DNA of 14,973 bases from the NCBI GenBank assembly GCA_002727895.1, contig PBUO01000078.1, positions 2,119 to 17,091 of the forward strand, given 5' to 3'. The notes under the pieces are model-generated. The model did not search any database. It saw nothing but the letters and a program-made list of their open reading frames with translations, and had not been told where the DNA came from. Shown here in pieces: positions 1-7,645 of the stretch (position 1 is the stretch's first letter; each line of letters opens with the position of its first letter). The translations under genes were made by a program, and so were the position numbers. Source of the DNA: Acidimicrobiaceae bacterium. Lineage in GTDB: Bacteria; Actinomycetota; Acidimicrobiia; Acidimicrobiales; MedAcidi-G1.

Positions 1-1505
1 TCCCCAAGACGCTCGGGATCGAGACCGAGTTCGGCATCGTCCACCGGGGCGTCGACGAGCCCAACCCCATCTCGGCCTCGTCGCTGCTCATCAACGCCTA
101 CCTGAGTCGCCGGGCCGAACCGGGGTCGGGACCGGGCGCACCCCGGGTGGGCTGGGATTTCGTCGACGAGTCCCCGTCGGTCGACGTGCGTGGCTTCACG
201 GGCCTGGACGCCATGGCTCCCGAGATCGAGACCCACCTGGTCAACGCGGTCCTGACCAACGGGGCCCGGTACTACGTAGACCACGCCCACCCGGAACTCT
301 CCACACCGGAGTGCGCGGACGCACTCGCCGTGGTGCTTCAGGACCGGGCAGCAGAGATGATCCTGGCGGAGTCCATGGAGGCGGCCAACGAGGTGCTTCC
401 CGACGACCAGGAGCTGGTCGTCTACAAGAACAACTCGGACGGCAAGGGCAACAGCTACGGCTGCCACGAGAATTACCTCATGGACCGGTCGACGCCGTTC
501 GGCCGGATCGTCCAGCACGCCACCACCCACTTCGTGACGAGGCAGGTGTTCACCGGGTCCGGCAAGGTGGGCTGCGAGCTGCCGTTCAGGAACCGGTTCG
601 ACGTGCCCTTCCAGATCACCCAGCGGGCCGACTTCTTCGAGGAGGAGGTGGGCCTGGAGACGACTCTGAAACGGCCCATCGTCAACACACGGGACGAACC
701 CCACGCTGACCCGCTGCGCTACCGGCGCCTTCATGTCATCGTGGGAGACGCCAACATGTGCGAGGTGGCCACCTTCCTGAAGGTGGGGTCCACGGCGCTC
801 GTGCTGGCCATGGTGGAGGACGACGCCCTCGACCCGAACCTTGCCGTGGCCGATCCGGTCCGGGCGCTGCAGGCCGTCAGTTGGGACGTCGAGCTGGGGG
901 CCACCCTGGAGTTGGCCGACGGCCGGCGGGCCACTGCCATCGAGGTCCAGTGGGAGATCATGGCCACCGCCCGCCAGTACCTCGACGATCACGGCGACGA
1001 GATGGTTGGGGGACCGGTGGCCCACGCGGGGGTCGCGCGTTGGGAGTCAGTGCTGTCGGCCCTGGAAACCGATCCGGACTCGCTGGCCGGGCAGGTGGAC
1101 TGGATCACCAAGCGACGGGTGGTCGATGGCTTCCGGGAGCGTCACGGCCTGGCCCACGACGATCTGCGCCTGGCCGCGCTGGACCTGCAGTACCACGACC
1201 TGCGGCCCGACCGGTCGCTGTTCGCCCGCCTCGGCGCCGAGACGCTGGTCGACCCGGAGAACGTCCGACGGGCCACCGCGGAGCCGCCGCACGACACCCG
1301 AGCGTACTTCCGGGGACGGTGCCTGGCCCGCTGGCCGGACCGGATCGTGGCCGCCAACTGGGACTCCATGGTCTTCGACGTGGCTGGTGGGGCTCTGCGC
1401 CGCGTTCCCATGATGGAGCCGCGCCGCGGTACCGCGGAGCACGTGGCTACGCTCCTCAACACCTGCGAGACGGTGGACGAGCTGATCAAGCGCCTGGCCA
1501 CCTGA
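1..1505 (+). CDS. dop: Dop, Pup deamidase/depupylase (5' end missing)
   Basis: Carboxylate-amine ligase-fold enzyme of the Pup-proteasome system. Family members remove Pup from tagged proteins and, where Pup ends in Gln, deamidate it. The first complete codon is at nt 3 and the start lies upstream of the window, so about 500 residues are visible, close to the full family length. Seen: the N-terminal metal-binding strand GIETEFG (nt 18-38); the Dop-specific loop, with the signature GWDFVDESP and RGF, which PafA lacks; YYVDHAHPE, whose Asp codon at 279-281 matches the catalytic aspartate; KNNSDGKGNSYGCHENYL (nt 429-482); and RDEPHAD. Its paralogue pafA lies 1.8 kb downstream. The Dop loop and the position directly before pup favour Dop over PafA. 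Because this Pup already ends in Glu, the needed activity here is probably depupylation (inference). Confidence 0.95.
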   Translation, partial: PKTLGIETEFGIVHRGVDEPNPISASSLLINAYLSRRAEPGSGPGAPRVGWDFVDESPSVDVRGFTGLDAMAPEIETHLVNAVLTNGARYYVDHAHPELSTPECADALAVVLQDRAAEMILAESMEAANEVLPDDQELVVYKNNSDGKGNSYGCHENYLMDRSTPFGRIVQHATTHFVTRQVFTGSGKVGCELPFRNRFDVPFQITQRADFFEEEVGLETTLKRPIVNTRDEPHADPLRYRRLHVIVGDANMCEVATFLKVGSTALVLAMVEDDALDPNLAVADPVRALQAVSWDVELGATLELADGRRATAIEVQWEIMATARQYLDDHGDEMVGGPVAHAGVARWESVLSALETDPDSLAGQVDWITKRRVVDGFRERHGLAHDDLRLAALDLQYHDLRPDRSLFARLGAETLVDPENVRRATAEPPHDTRAYFRGRCLARWPDRIVAANWDSMVFDVAGGALRRVPMMEPRRGTAEHVATLLNTCETVDELIKRLAT

Positions 1506-1564
1506 GCGGGCCGGCTCGACCGGGACGGACGGAGGCCCTGCGGGGTCGGAAGGCTGGAAGCGAG

Positions 1565-1771
1565 ATGGCCGAACAGGAACAGCGCCGGCGACGGGCCGGA
1601 ACCGACGCCGAGGACACCGACCTTGCCGAGGTCACCGCGGCGCCGGAAGCCACCGAGCGGAGCGAACGCCTGAAGGACGAGTTGGACGATCTGTTGGACG
1701 AAATCGACGAGGTTCTGGAGACCAACGCCGAGGAGTTCGTCAAGAGCTACATCCAGAAGGGCGGGGAGTAG
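1565..1771 (+). CDS. pup: Pup, prokaryotic ubiquitin-like protein (ends Gly-Gly-Glu)
   Basis: 68-residue protein tag that PafA attaches through its C-terminal Glu to substrate lysines, marking them for the proteasome. It is mostly charged and disordered-looking: an Arg-rich start (EQRRRRAG), then an acidic helical stretch (LKDELDDLLDEIDEVLE) of the kind that binds the proteasomal ATPase coiled coil, and the conserved end EEFVKSYIQKGGE. Mycobacterial Pup ends in GGQ and must be deamidated; here Glu is encoded directly (GAG at 1766-1768). ATG 1565 is preceded by GGAAGG at 1548-1553 and GGAAG at 1556-1560. A longer in-frame reading upstream runs through dop and is not needed. It lies 59 nt after dop and 7 nt before prcB. 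Confidence 0.96.
   Translation: MAEQEQRRRRAGTDAEDTDLAEVTAAPEATERSERLKDELDDLLDEIDEVLETNAEEFVKSYIQKGGE
1763..1768 (+). promoter_or_regulatory. Shine-Dalgarno of prcB inside the last pup codons
   Basis: GGGGAG lies 10 nt before the prcB ATG at 1779. It is made of the last two sense codons of pup (GGG Gly, GAG Glu). The site supports the prcB start and suggests that ribosomes finishing pup feed prcB translation. Confidence 0.6.
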
Positions 1772-1778
1772 CTGAGCC

Positions 1779-2594
1779 ATGGGCCTGCCGCTTTTCGCCG
1801 CCGACGGGGACCCCGGTCCCAGTTTCCTTAGGCTCCTGGAGCGCTCCGGTCTGGGCGTACCCGAGACGGTGGCCCGCTCAACTGCCGCTCCGGACGGCCT
1901 TGCACCGCACGGGACCACCGTCGTGGCTGTCCGGCACCGTGACGGTGTCGTCATGGCTGGCGACCGTCGGGCCACGTCGGGCAACCTGATCAGCCACCGG
2001 AACATCGAAAAGGTCTTCCCGGCCGACCGGTATTCCGGCGTGGCCATTAGTGGGACGGCTGGCATGGCCATGGAGATGGTGCGCCTCTTCCAGCTCCAGC
2101 TGGAGCACTATGAGAAGGTTGAGGGCAAGGGCCTTAGCCTGGACGGCAAGGCCAACCAGCTCAGCCAGATGCTCCGTGGGCACCTACCGATGGCCATGCA
2201 GGGCCTGGTGGTCATCCCCCTGTTCGCCGGCTACGACCATCGCCAGGACACCGGTCGCCTGTTCCAGTTCGACGCCACCGGCGGTCGCTATGAGGAGCGC
2301 GACCACGCGGCCACCGGTTCGGGCAGCCTGCACGCCTCGACTGTGGTCAAGCTCCGCTACCGGGACGCTATGACTGAGGACGAGGCCGTGGACGTTGTGG
2401 TAGAGGCTCTTTTCCAGGCCGCCGACGAGGACAGCGCTACCGGCGGCCCCGATCCCATCCGGGGCATCTACCCGGTGGTAGCCAGTATCACCGCCGACGG
2501 GTTCCAGCGTCTCGACGACGACCGGGTGGCTGCGCGCACCGCGGTCCTCCTGGAGGCGCTCTCGGGGGATGGTTCAGCGTGGAGGGTCGACTGA
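1779..2594 (+). CDS. prcB: Proteasome beta subunit PrcB (catalytic)
   Basis: Beta subunit of the actinobacterial 20S proteasome; it forms the two inner heptameric rings and carries the protease active site. The 271-residue precursor has a 45-residue propeptide ending in APHG. Cleavage before Thr46 (HG|TTVVAV) frees the N-terminal catalytic threonine. In mature numbering the other active-site residues are in place: Asp17 (residue 62, AGDRRAT) and Lys33 (residue 78, EKVF). GSGSLHAS near the C-terminal third is also typical. The length is near that of mycobacterial PrcB (291). It begins 7 nt after pup and overlaps prcA by 1 nt, which suits equal production of both ring types. Confidence 0.96.
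   Translation: MGLPLFAADGDPGPSFLRLLERSGLGVPETVARSTAAPDGLAPHGTTVVAVRHRDGVVMAGDRRATSGNLISHRNIEKVFPADRYSGVAISGTAGMAMEMVRLFQLQLEHYEKVEGKGLSLDGKANQLSQMLRGHLPMAMQGLVVIPLFAGYDHRQDTGRLFQFDATGGRYEERDHAATGSGSLHASTVVKLRYRDAMTEDEAVDVVVEALFQAADEDSATGGPDPIRGIYPVVASITADGFQRLDDDRVAARTAVLLEALSGDGSAWRVD
2581..2586 (+). promoter_or_regulatory. Shine-Dalgarno deciding the prcA start
   Basis: GGAGGG lies 7 nt before ATG 2594, inside the end of prcB. It favours ATG 2594 over the in-frame GTG at 2579, which lies upstream of the site. Confidence 0.6.
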
Positions 2595-3271
2595 TGGGCA
2601 TGCCCATGTACGTCTCGCCCGAGCAGTTGATGAAGGACCGGGCTGACTTCGCCCGCAAGGGCATCTCGAGGGGGCGGGCCGCCGTGGGATGCACATACGC
2701 CGACGGGGTCCTCCTGTGCGCCGAGAACCCGTCCAACACGCTGCGCAAAGTCAGTGAGATCTACGACCGGATCGGCTTCGTAGGGGTCGGTCGTTACAAC
2801 GAATTCGACGGACTTCGCAAGGGCGGGGTCCGGCACGCTGATATGAAGGGCTACGCCTACAGCCGCGAGGACGTCGACGCCCGGTCTCTGGCCAACCTGT
2901 ACGCCGAGTTCCTGGGCCAGCACTTCACCCACGAGCAGAAGCCGATGGAGATCGAACTCCTGGTCGGCGAGATGGGCGAGGAGGCCAACAGTGACCAGTT
3001 GTTCCACCTCCTGTACGACGGCACGGTGATGGACATGGACACCTTCGCGGCCATCGGCGGCGAGGCCGAGGCCATCCGCGGCCGCATGGAGGAGGCCTGG
3101 GAGCGGACCGCCGACCTACCCGCAGCCGTGGGCAGTGCCGTCGCCGCCCTGGCCGGGCCGGACCGGACTTTGGTGGCCGACGACCTGGAGGTTGCCGTCC
3201 TGGCCCGCTCCAACGGTCGCCGCGCCTTCCGTCGCATCGAGGGCGACGAGCTTGACGGCCTCCTGGCCTGA
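2594..3271 (+). CDS. prcA: Proteasome alpha subunit PrcA
   Basis: Alpha subunit of the 20S core. It forms the outer heptameric rings whose N-termini gate substrate entry and whose surface docks the ATPase. 225 residues from ATG 2594, which overlaps the prcB stop (TGATG). The N-terminus MGMPMYVSPEQLMKDRADFA matches the alpha-type pattern of mycobacterial PrcA (MSFPYFISPEQ...). AENPSNTLRKVSEIYDRIGF, YNEFDGLRKGG and KGYAYSREDV follow in family order, and no catalytic N-terminal Thr is present, as expected. It ends soon after the RRAFRRI segment, so it lacks the longer acidic tail of mycobacterial PrcA (248 residues). Confidence 0.95.
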   Translation: MGMPMYVSPEQLMKDRADFARKGISRGRAAVGCTYADGVLLCAENPSNTLRKVSEIYDRIGFVGVGRYNEFDGLRKGGVRHADMKGYAYSREDVDARSLANLYAEFLGQHFTHEQKPMEIELLVGEMGEEANSDQLFHLLYDGTVMDMDTFAAIGGEAEAIRGRMEEAWERTADLPAAVGSAVAALAGPDRTLVADDLEVAVLARSNGRRAFRRIEGDELDGLLA

Positions 3272-3300
3272 CGGACAGACGACATCGACCCGGGGGCCAC

Positions 3301-4662
3301 GTGCAGCGTCGGATCTACGGGATCGAAAATGAGTACGGAATCACTTGTACGGTCGACGGCACCCGTCGCCTCAGCCCCGACGAGGTGGCCCGCTACCTGT
3401 TCCGGAAGGTCGTGCACTGGGGGCGCAGCTCCAATGTCTTCCTGGCCAACGGGGCACGCCTATACCTCGACGTCGGGTCGCATCCCGAGTACGCCACCCC
3501 CGAGTGCGACTCGGTCCGCGGCGTGGTGGCCCACGACAAGGCCGGCGAGCGCAATCTGGAGGAACTCTCCAAACTGGCCGAGCGCTACCTGCGCGACGAA
3601 GGCATCAACGGCGACGTCTACCTGTTCAAGAACAACACCGACTCGGCCAACAACTCCTATGGGTGCCATGAGAACTATCTGACCACCCGGCGAGACGACT
3701 CGGCCGAGTACGACGAGGTACTGATCCCGTTCCTAGTGACCCGGCAGATCTGGGCCGGCGCTGGGAAGATCTACGAGAACGCCCGGGGCGGGGCCGGCTT
3801 CAGCATCAGCCAGCGGGCCGCCCACATCTGGGAGGGAGTGTCGAGCGCCACCACCCGGTCGAGGCCGATCATCAACTCCCGAGACGAGCCGCACGCCGAC
3901 GCCGAGAAATACCGCCGTCTCCATGTCATCGTGGGCGACTCCAACATGAGCGAGTACGCATCGTTCCTCAAGGTGGGAGCCTGCGGCTTCCTGCTGCGGA
4001 TGCTCGAGGAACCCAATGTCATGTTCCGGGACATGACGCTGGAGAACCCCATCCGTGCCATCCGGGAGATCAGCAACGACCTGACCTGCCGTCAGCCGGT
4101 ACGCCTGGCCAGCGGCCGTGAGGTCAGCGCTTTGGACGTGCAACGCGAGTTCCTGGATCGGGCCCTGCGTTTCGCCGACCACCGGGGCGTCGACGATGAG
4201 GAGGCCCAGGTGCTCTCCATGTGGCAGCACTGCCTGGAGGGAATCGAGGAGGACCCGCTAGTTCTGGACCGGGAGTGCGACTGGGTGGCCAAGTATCACC
4301 TGGTCGAGGCGTATCGCAGCCGACACGGCTTAGCGCTTTCCGATCCGCGTGTCCTGCTCCTGGACCTCCAGTACCACGATGTGGACCGAAATCGGAGCCT
4401 CTTCTACCGAATGCAGAACCGCGGCCTGATGGAGCGGACGGTGACCGACGTCGAGATCGACGAGGCCACGGCGTCGCCACCGGCCACCACCCGAGCCCGA
4501 CTGCGGGGCGAGTTCATCCGCAGGGCCAAGGAACGCAACCGGGACTACACGGTTGACTGGGTTCACCTAAAACTCAACGACCAAGCTCAACGGACCGTGC
4601 TGTGCAAGGACCCGTTCCGCTCCGAGGACGAGCGGGTCGAGAAGCTCATCGATTCCCTCTGA
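3301..4662 (+). CDS. pafA: PafA, Pup-protein ligase
   Basis: ATP-dependent ligase that phosphorylates the C-terminal Glu of Pup and joins it to a substrate lysine. 453 residues, the normal length. GTG 3301 is chosen because translation from it gives MQRRIYGIENEYG, nearly the mycobacterial N-terminus (MQRRIMGIETEFG). Visible: the metal-binding Glu9/Glu11 strand; Asp57 in ARLYLDVGSHPEYATPECD, matching the catalytic base; FKNNTDSANNSYGCHENYL; SSATTRSRPIINSRDEPHAD; and the near-invariant C-terminus VDWVHLKLNDQAQRTVLCKD. It has no Dop loop, separating it from dop. It lies 29 nt after prcA with only a weak G-rich site before the start, so it is probably read on the prcBA transcript. Confidence 0.97.
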   Translation: MQRRIYGIENEYGITCTVDGTRRLSPDEVARYLFRKVVHWGRSSNVFLANGARLYLDVGSHPEYATPECDSVRGVVAHDKAGERNLEELSKLAERYLRDEGINGDVYLFKNNTDSANNSYGCHENYLTTRRDDSAEYDEVLIPFLVTRQIWAGAGKIYENARGGAGFSISQRAAHIWEGVSSATTRSRPIINSRDEPHADAEKYRRLHVIVGDSNMSEYASFLKVGACGFLLRMLEEPNVMFRDMTLENPIRAIREISNDLTCRQPVRLASGREVSALDVQREFLDRALRFADHRGVDDEEAQVLSMWQHCLEGIEEDPLVLDRECDWVAKYHLVEAYRSRHGLALSDPRVLLLDLQYHDVDRNRSLFYRMQNRGLMERTVTDVEIDEATASPPATTRARLRGEFIRRAKERNRDYTVDWVHLKLNDQAQRTVLCKDPFRSEDERVEKLIDSL

Positions 4663-4712
4663 TGGTCAGCGACCCGACGACGGGACGCGTGCTGTCGCCG
4701 GTCGGAGGGACC

Positions 4713-4718
4713 TAGGGT
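4713..4718 (+). promoter_or_regulatory. Putative -10 element (TAGGGT) of a leaderless pafB promoter
   Basis: TAGGGT ends 7 nt before ATG 4726, so transcription could begin at or next to the start codon. No clear -35 box is seen. The same pattern stands before four other genes in the window. Confidence 0.5.
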
Positions 4719-4725
4719 CGCTCAG

Positions 4726-5640
4726 ATGGCGGACCTACCGAAGCTGGAGCGACTGCTGGACCTGATCGCGGTCTTGCTGAACGCCAGGTTCCCCCTGAGC
4801 CTCCAGGAGATCTTCGACGAACTCCCTCCGGAGGCGTACCACGCTGACAGGAACTTCGATTCGGCCCGCATGAAGTTCATCCGGGACAAGGACGAGTTGG
4901 CGGACCTCGGGGTCATGGTCGAGGACGGGGTGAGCCCGACCACCGACGTCTGGGGCTACACCATCGACCCGGTGTCCTTCGGAATGGAACTACCAGCCCT
5001 GGATCCCCGCGAGTCCGCAGCGGTGGCTCTGGCCCTCGCGGTGATGGGCGACGACGTGGCCTCGTGGGAGGTCGTCGTGGACCCCGTGGATCCTTCGCCA
5101 GCGTTGATCCCGAGCGCCCACATCCCGAGCGACCGCTCGGTCGAGGCGCTCCTCGACGCGGTGACGAATCGGACCTCGGTCGCCTTCAGGTACCGGGGCG
5201 AGGACCGGGTCGTGCACCCACACCAGGTGGCGTTCGTTAAGGGCAACTGGCAGGTGACCGGATTCGACGAATTGCGGGGAGAGATCCGCCAGTTCCGGCG
5301 GGACCGCATCGATGGCGAGGTGATGGGCACGGGCCAGTCGTTCGAGCCTCCGGAGAACCCGCGGACCGTGATCTCCGACCACATCTGGCGGGCCGGGCCG
5401 GGCGAGCCGGAGGAGATCCGGGTCGCCGTGGACCACCGGCACGCCTCGTGGGTGGAGGGCTTCCTGGGATCGACGGCGGTGTCGGAGAGGCGCGACGATG
5501 GCTCGCTCGTCGTACTGGAGCGGGTACACGACCAGGAGGCGTTCCGGGGCTTCCTTCTGACTCTCCTCGACGGAGCAGAAGTCCTGGCCCCCGAATCGTT
5601 TCGTCGCGACTTCGTCGCCTGGCTCGAGGACCTTCGCTGA
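4726..5640 (+). CDS. pafB: PafB, WYL-domain transcriptional regulator
   Basis: 304 residues. In mycobacteria PafB and PafC together activate the LexA/RecA-independent DNA-damage response; despite the name, they are not needed for pupylation. Seen: an N-terminal winged-helix-like region (residues 1-70: LERLLDLIAVLLNARFPLSL, then DSARMKFIRDKDELADLGV), a linker, and a WYL domain at about 140-200 with RYRGEDRVVHPHQVAF and FRRDRIDG. The signature triplet reads Trp-Gln-Val (175-177), not Trp-Tyr-Leu, so ligand sensing by this half may differ. A C-terminal WCX-like domain follows. ATG 4726 is set by the -10 element, with a more distant GGAGGGA at 4704-4710. The stop overlaps the pafC start. Confidence 0.9.
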   Translation: MADLPKLERLLDLIAVLLNARFPLSLQEIFDELPPEAYHADRNFDSARMKFIRDKDELADLGVMVEDGVSPTTDVWGYTIDPVSFGMELPALDPRESAAVALALAVMGDDVASWEVVVDPVDPSPALIPSAHIPSDRSVEALLDAVTNRTSVAFRYRGEDRVVHPHQVAFVKGNWQVTGFDELRGEIRQFRRDRIDGEVMGTGQSFEPPENPRTVISDHIWRAGPGEPEEIRVAVDHRHASWVEGFLGSTAVSERRDDGSLVVLERVHDQEAFRGFLLTLLDGAEVLAPESFRRDFVAWLEDLR

Positions 5641-6617
5641 TGGGTGCCCCGCCAGCAGCCGATCGGCTCAAGAAACTCCTTAACCTCCTGCCCTGGTTGG
5701 AGGAGCAGGGGCCGGGGGGTGCCTCTCCGGAAGAGGTGGCCCGGCGCTTCGACTATCCGCGGGAGCTCCTGCTGTCGGACCTGCGGGAGATCGTCCAGTT
5801 CCTTGGCGACGACATCGAGTTGCGCTACCTCACGGCCTGGGACCTGTTCGACATCGAGGTCTCCGGTGATCGGATCAGGCTCCTCCACAACGATCTGGTC
5901 CGCCGCCCGTTGGGCGTGAGCCGGGCCCGGTTGGCCGAGATCGCCGCCGTGGCCCGATCGATCGCCGCCCATCTCCGGAGCTATGGGGGCACGGCCGAGG
6001 ACCTGGAACCGCTGGAGGGGGCAATCCTGAAGTTGTCAACGGCGCTCGGCCCGGGTGCGGAGTCGGTCCAGATCCAAGTGCTGTCCGGAGTCGGACGGGT
6101 TCTGGGCATTCTGGAGGAAGCCGTCCGGTCTAGTCGCTGCGTCGAACTCGACTACTACTCCTACGACCGGGACGAGATGACCCACCGGGTGGTCGAGCCC
6201 CACCGCTGCGTCTACGAGGGACATTGGTATCTGACCGCCCATTGTCGGAGCGCGGACGACCAACGGGTCTTCCGCCTGAACCGGATTCTCGGGGCGGTCC
6301 TGTTGGACGACACGTTCGAGCCGCCCGAGGGCGTCGACCAGACGCCTTCAGGGATCCCCGTGGACGGTTCCCTGCCCCAGGTCACGTTGGACCTGGACCG
6401 ATCGGCCCGGTGGGTGGTGGACCAGTATCCGCACGTGTCGGCGGCCGAGATCGCCGACGGCGGCGTCCGGGTCGTACTTCCGGTGGCTGCCGAGCAATGG
6501 CTGGAACGTCTCCTGCTCCGACTCGGTCCGGCAGCCACGGTAGTCGGCGCCCCCGAGGGGCTGGGCGACGACCTCCGCTCGGCGGCCGCCACCAGGATCC
6601 TGTCTCGCTACCGCTGA
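5640..6617 (+). CDS. pafC: PafC, WYL-domain transcriptional regulator
   Basis: 325 residues, partner of PafB. ATG 5640 shares its A with the pafB TGA stop (TGATG), and GAGGA at 5626-5630 sits 9 nt upstream. The reading frame stays open further 5', but that part only overlaps pafB. Domains: a winged-helix-like region (about 7-75: DRLKKLLNLLPWLEEQG, then SPEEVARRFDYPRELLLSDL), a middle helical part, a WYL domain (about 160-220) with the canonical Trp-Tyr-Leu at 196-198 and the following FRLNRI, and a C-terminal WCX-like domain. With PafB it likely forms one asymmetric regulator, as in mycobacteria where the two act together. No pafC-pafB fusion is seen. Confidence 0.9.
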   Translation: MGAPPAADRLKKLLNLLPWLEEQGPGGASPEEVARRFDYPRELLLSDLREIVQFLGDDIELRYLTAWDLFDIEVSGDRIRLLHNDLVRRPLGVSRARLAEIAAVARSIAAHLRSYGGTAEDLEPLEGAILKLSTALGPGAESVQIQVLSGVGRVLGILEEAVRSSRCVELDYYSYDRDEMTHRVVEPHRCVYEGHWYLTAHCRSADDQRVFRLNRILGAVLLDDTFEPPEGVDQTPSGIPVDGSLPQVTLDLDRSARWVVDQYPHVSAAEIADGGVRVVLPVAAEQWLERLLLRLGPAATVVGAPEGLGDDLRSAAATRILSRYR

Positions 6618-6669
6618 GGGGAGCTCGGCGGTTGGCCACGGGCGCCACGGACCCCCGATGGGCGGGCGC

Positions 6670-6675
6670 TAGGTT
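6670..6675 (+). promoter_or_regulatory. Putative -10 element (TAGGTT) of a leaderless lepB promoter
   Basis: TAGGTT is followed by 6 nt and then GTG 6682. No Shine-Dalgarno lies in the gap, which fits a leaderless transcript. It supports GTG 6682 as the lepB start. Confidence 0.55.
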
Positions 6676-6681
6676 CGTCGC

Positions 6682-7626
6682 GTGACGGATAGACCCCGCG
6701 ACGAGAGTACGGGACGGGTTCCCGACCGGCCCGAGGACGACCGGCCCGAGGACGACTGGTCCGACGACGACCAGGCCCGGGCCCTGGCCCGTTCGGAGTC
6801 CCGGCCACCGGCAGCTTCCGAAAGGACCCAACCCACCACCTTCTCGGCCTCCCTCCCGCCGTCCGAGGTCCAGGCCGGCAACGACCGGCCTGGTCTGCCA
6901 ACGGTGGAGGATCCGGCGGGGACCGCACCGCCACCACAGCCGGAACACACGTTCACTGTTCCCACGGTCCCGCTTGGAGCGCCCAAACCTCTGCCGGCGC
7001 CGGCACCCCCGGAGGCCGTGCCCTCCGATGGACCTGAACCCGAGGTCGACCTGGGCATCCCCGGTCGGGTTGGCAGCGCCCGGCGAACCGTCGTCGAGTG
7101 GGGGGCCGTGGTGGTGGGCGCCCTGGCCTTGGCCTTTGTGGTCCGGGCCTTCTTGCTCGGGACCTATTACATCCCGACGCCCTCGATGGAGCCCACGCTC
7201 GCCTCGGGCGATCGGATCCTCGTCAACAAGCTGAGCTACCGACTCCACGACGTGAATCGGGGCGACCTGGTGGTCTTTGATCCGCCAGCGTCAGCCGAGC
7301 CGGGTGCCGACCACCTGATCAAGCGGGTGATCGGTCTGCCTGGCGAGACGGTCACAGCAGTGGAGGGCCGCGTCCTCGTCGACGGTGGCCTCCTCATCGA
7401 GCCCTATCTCGCCTGGCCGGAGGGCACCGACGCCTTCGGGGCGGTGCCCTGGTGTGACGACGGTGGGGCCGGGTCCTGCCGTGTGCCCGAGGGCCACGTA
7501 TTCGTCATGGGGGATAACCGTCCGAACTCCCGTGACAGCCGCTTCTTCGGACCGGTCCCGGTTGATTCGATCGTCGGCCGCGCCTTTGTGCGCTATTGGC
7601 CCCTCGGAGGCCTCGACCGCCTCTGA
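6682..7626 (+). CDS. lepB: Signal peptidase I with long N-terminal extension
   Basis: Membrane serine protease that removes signal peptides from exported proteins. 314 residues. Residues 1 to about 137 form a hydrophilic, acidic and Pro-rich, probably disordered cytoplasmic extension. One membrane span follows (about 139-160, WGAVVVGALALAFVVRAFLL). The S26 catalytic pair is present: Ser168 in IPTPSMEP and Lys214 in HLIKRVIGLPGE. The conserved GDNRPNSRDSR (277-287) closes the catalytic fold. Cys258 and Cys266 in the extracytoplasmic domain could pair (inference). GTG 6682 is preferred because a -10 element sits just before it; starts nearer the membrane span would remove the extension. It separates pafC from the tat genes and may serve Tat as well as Sec substrates (inference). 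Confidence 0.93.
   Translation: MTDRPRDESTGRVPDRPEDDRPEDDWSDDDQARALARSESRPPAASERTQPTTFSASLPPSEVQAGNDRPGLPTVEDPAGTAPPPQPEHTFTVPTVPLGAPKPLPAPAPPEAVPSDGPEPEVDLGIPGRVGSARRTVVEWGAVVVGALALAFVVRAFLLGTYYIPTPSMEPTLASGDRILVNKLSYRLHDVNRGDLVVFDPPASAEPGADHLIKRVIGLPGETVTAVEGRVLVDGGLLIEPYLAWPEGTDAFGAVPWCDDGGAGSCRVPEGHVFVMGDNRPNSRDSRFFGPVPVDSIVGRAFVRYWPLGGLDRL
6724..6753 (+). repeat. Perfect tandem repeat, 2 x 15 bp, in lepB
   Basis: GACCGGCCCGAGGAC occurs twice head to tail (6724-6738, 6739-6753), encoding DRPED twice. A third, degenerate copy (12 of 15 bases) follows at 6754-6768. It lies in the acidic N-terminal extension of lepB and keeps the frame. Confidence 0.9.
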
Positions 7627-7645
7627 GCCCTGTACCCGGTGCGGG

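Noticed and set aside
1142..2071. 309-codon minus-strand frame across the dop-pup-prcB junctions
   Set aside because: It spans three well-supported plus-strand genes and shows no family motif.
2579..2593. GTG 2579 as the prcA start
   Set aside because: GGAGGG at 2581-2586 lies downstream of it and is well spaced for ATG 2594, which also gives the family-type N-terminus.
4693..4718. TGTCG upstream of the pafB -10 as a PafBC-type (RecA-independent) damage promoter
   Set aside because: The known pattern is TTGTCRGTG-N8-TANNNT; here the GTG part is missing and the spacing is about 4 nt too long.
4956..7248. Long minus-strand frames opposite pafB, pafC and lepB (338 and 288 codons)
   Set aside because: Low-complexity Arg/Ser/Pro products, no start signals, and strongly recognisable genes on the other strand.
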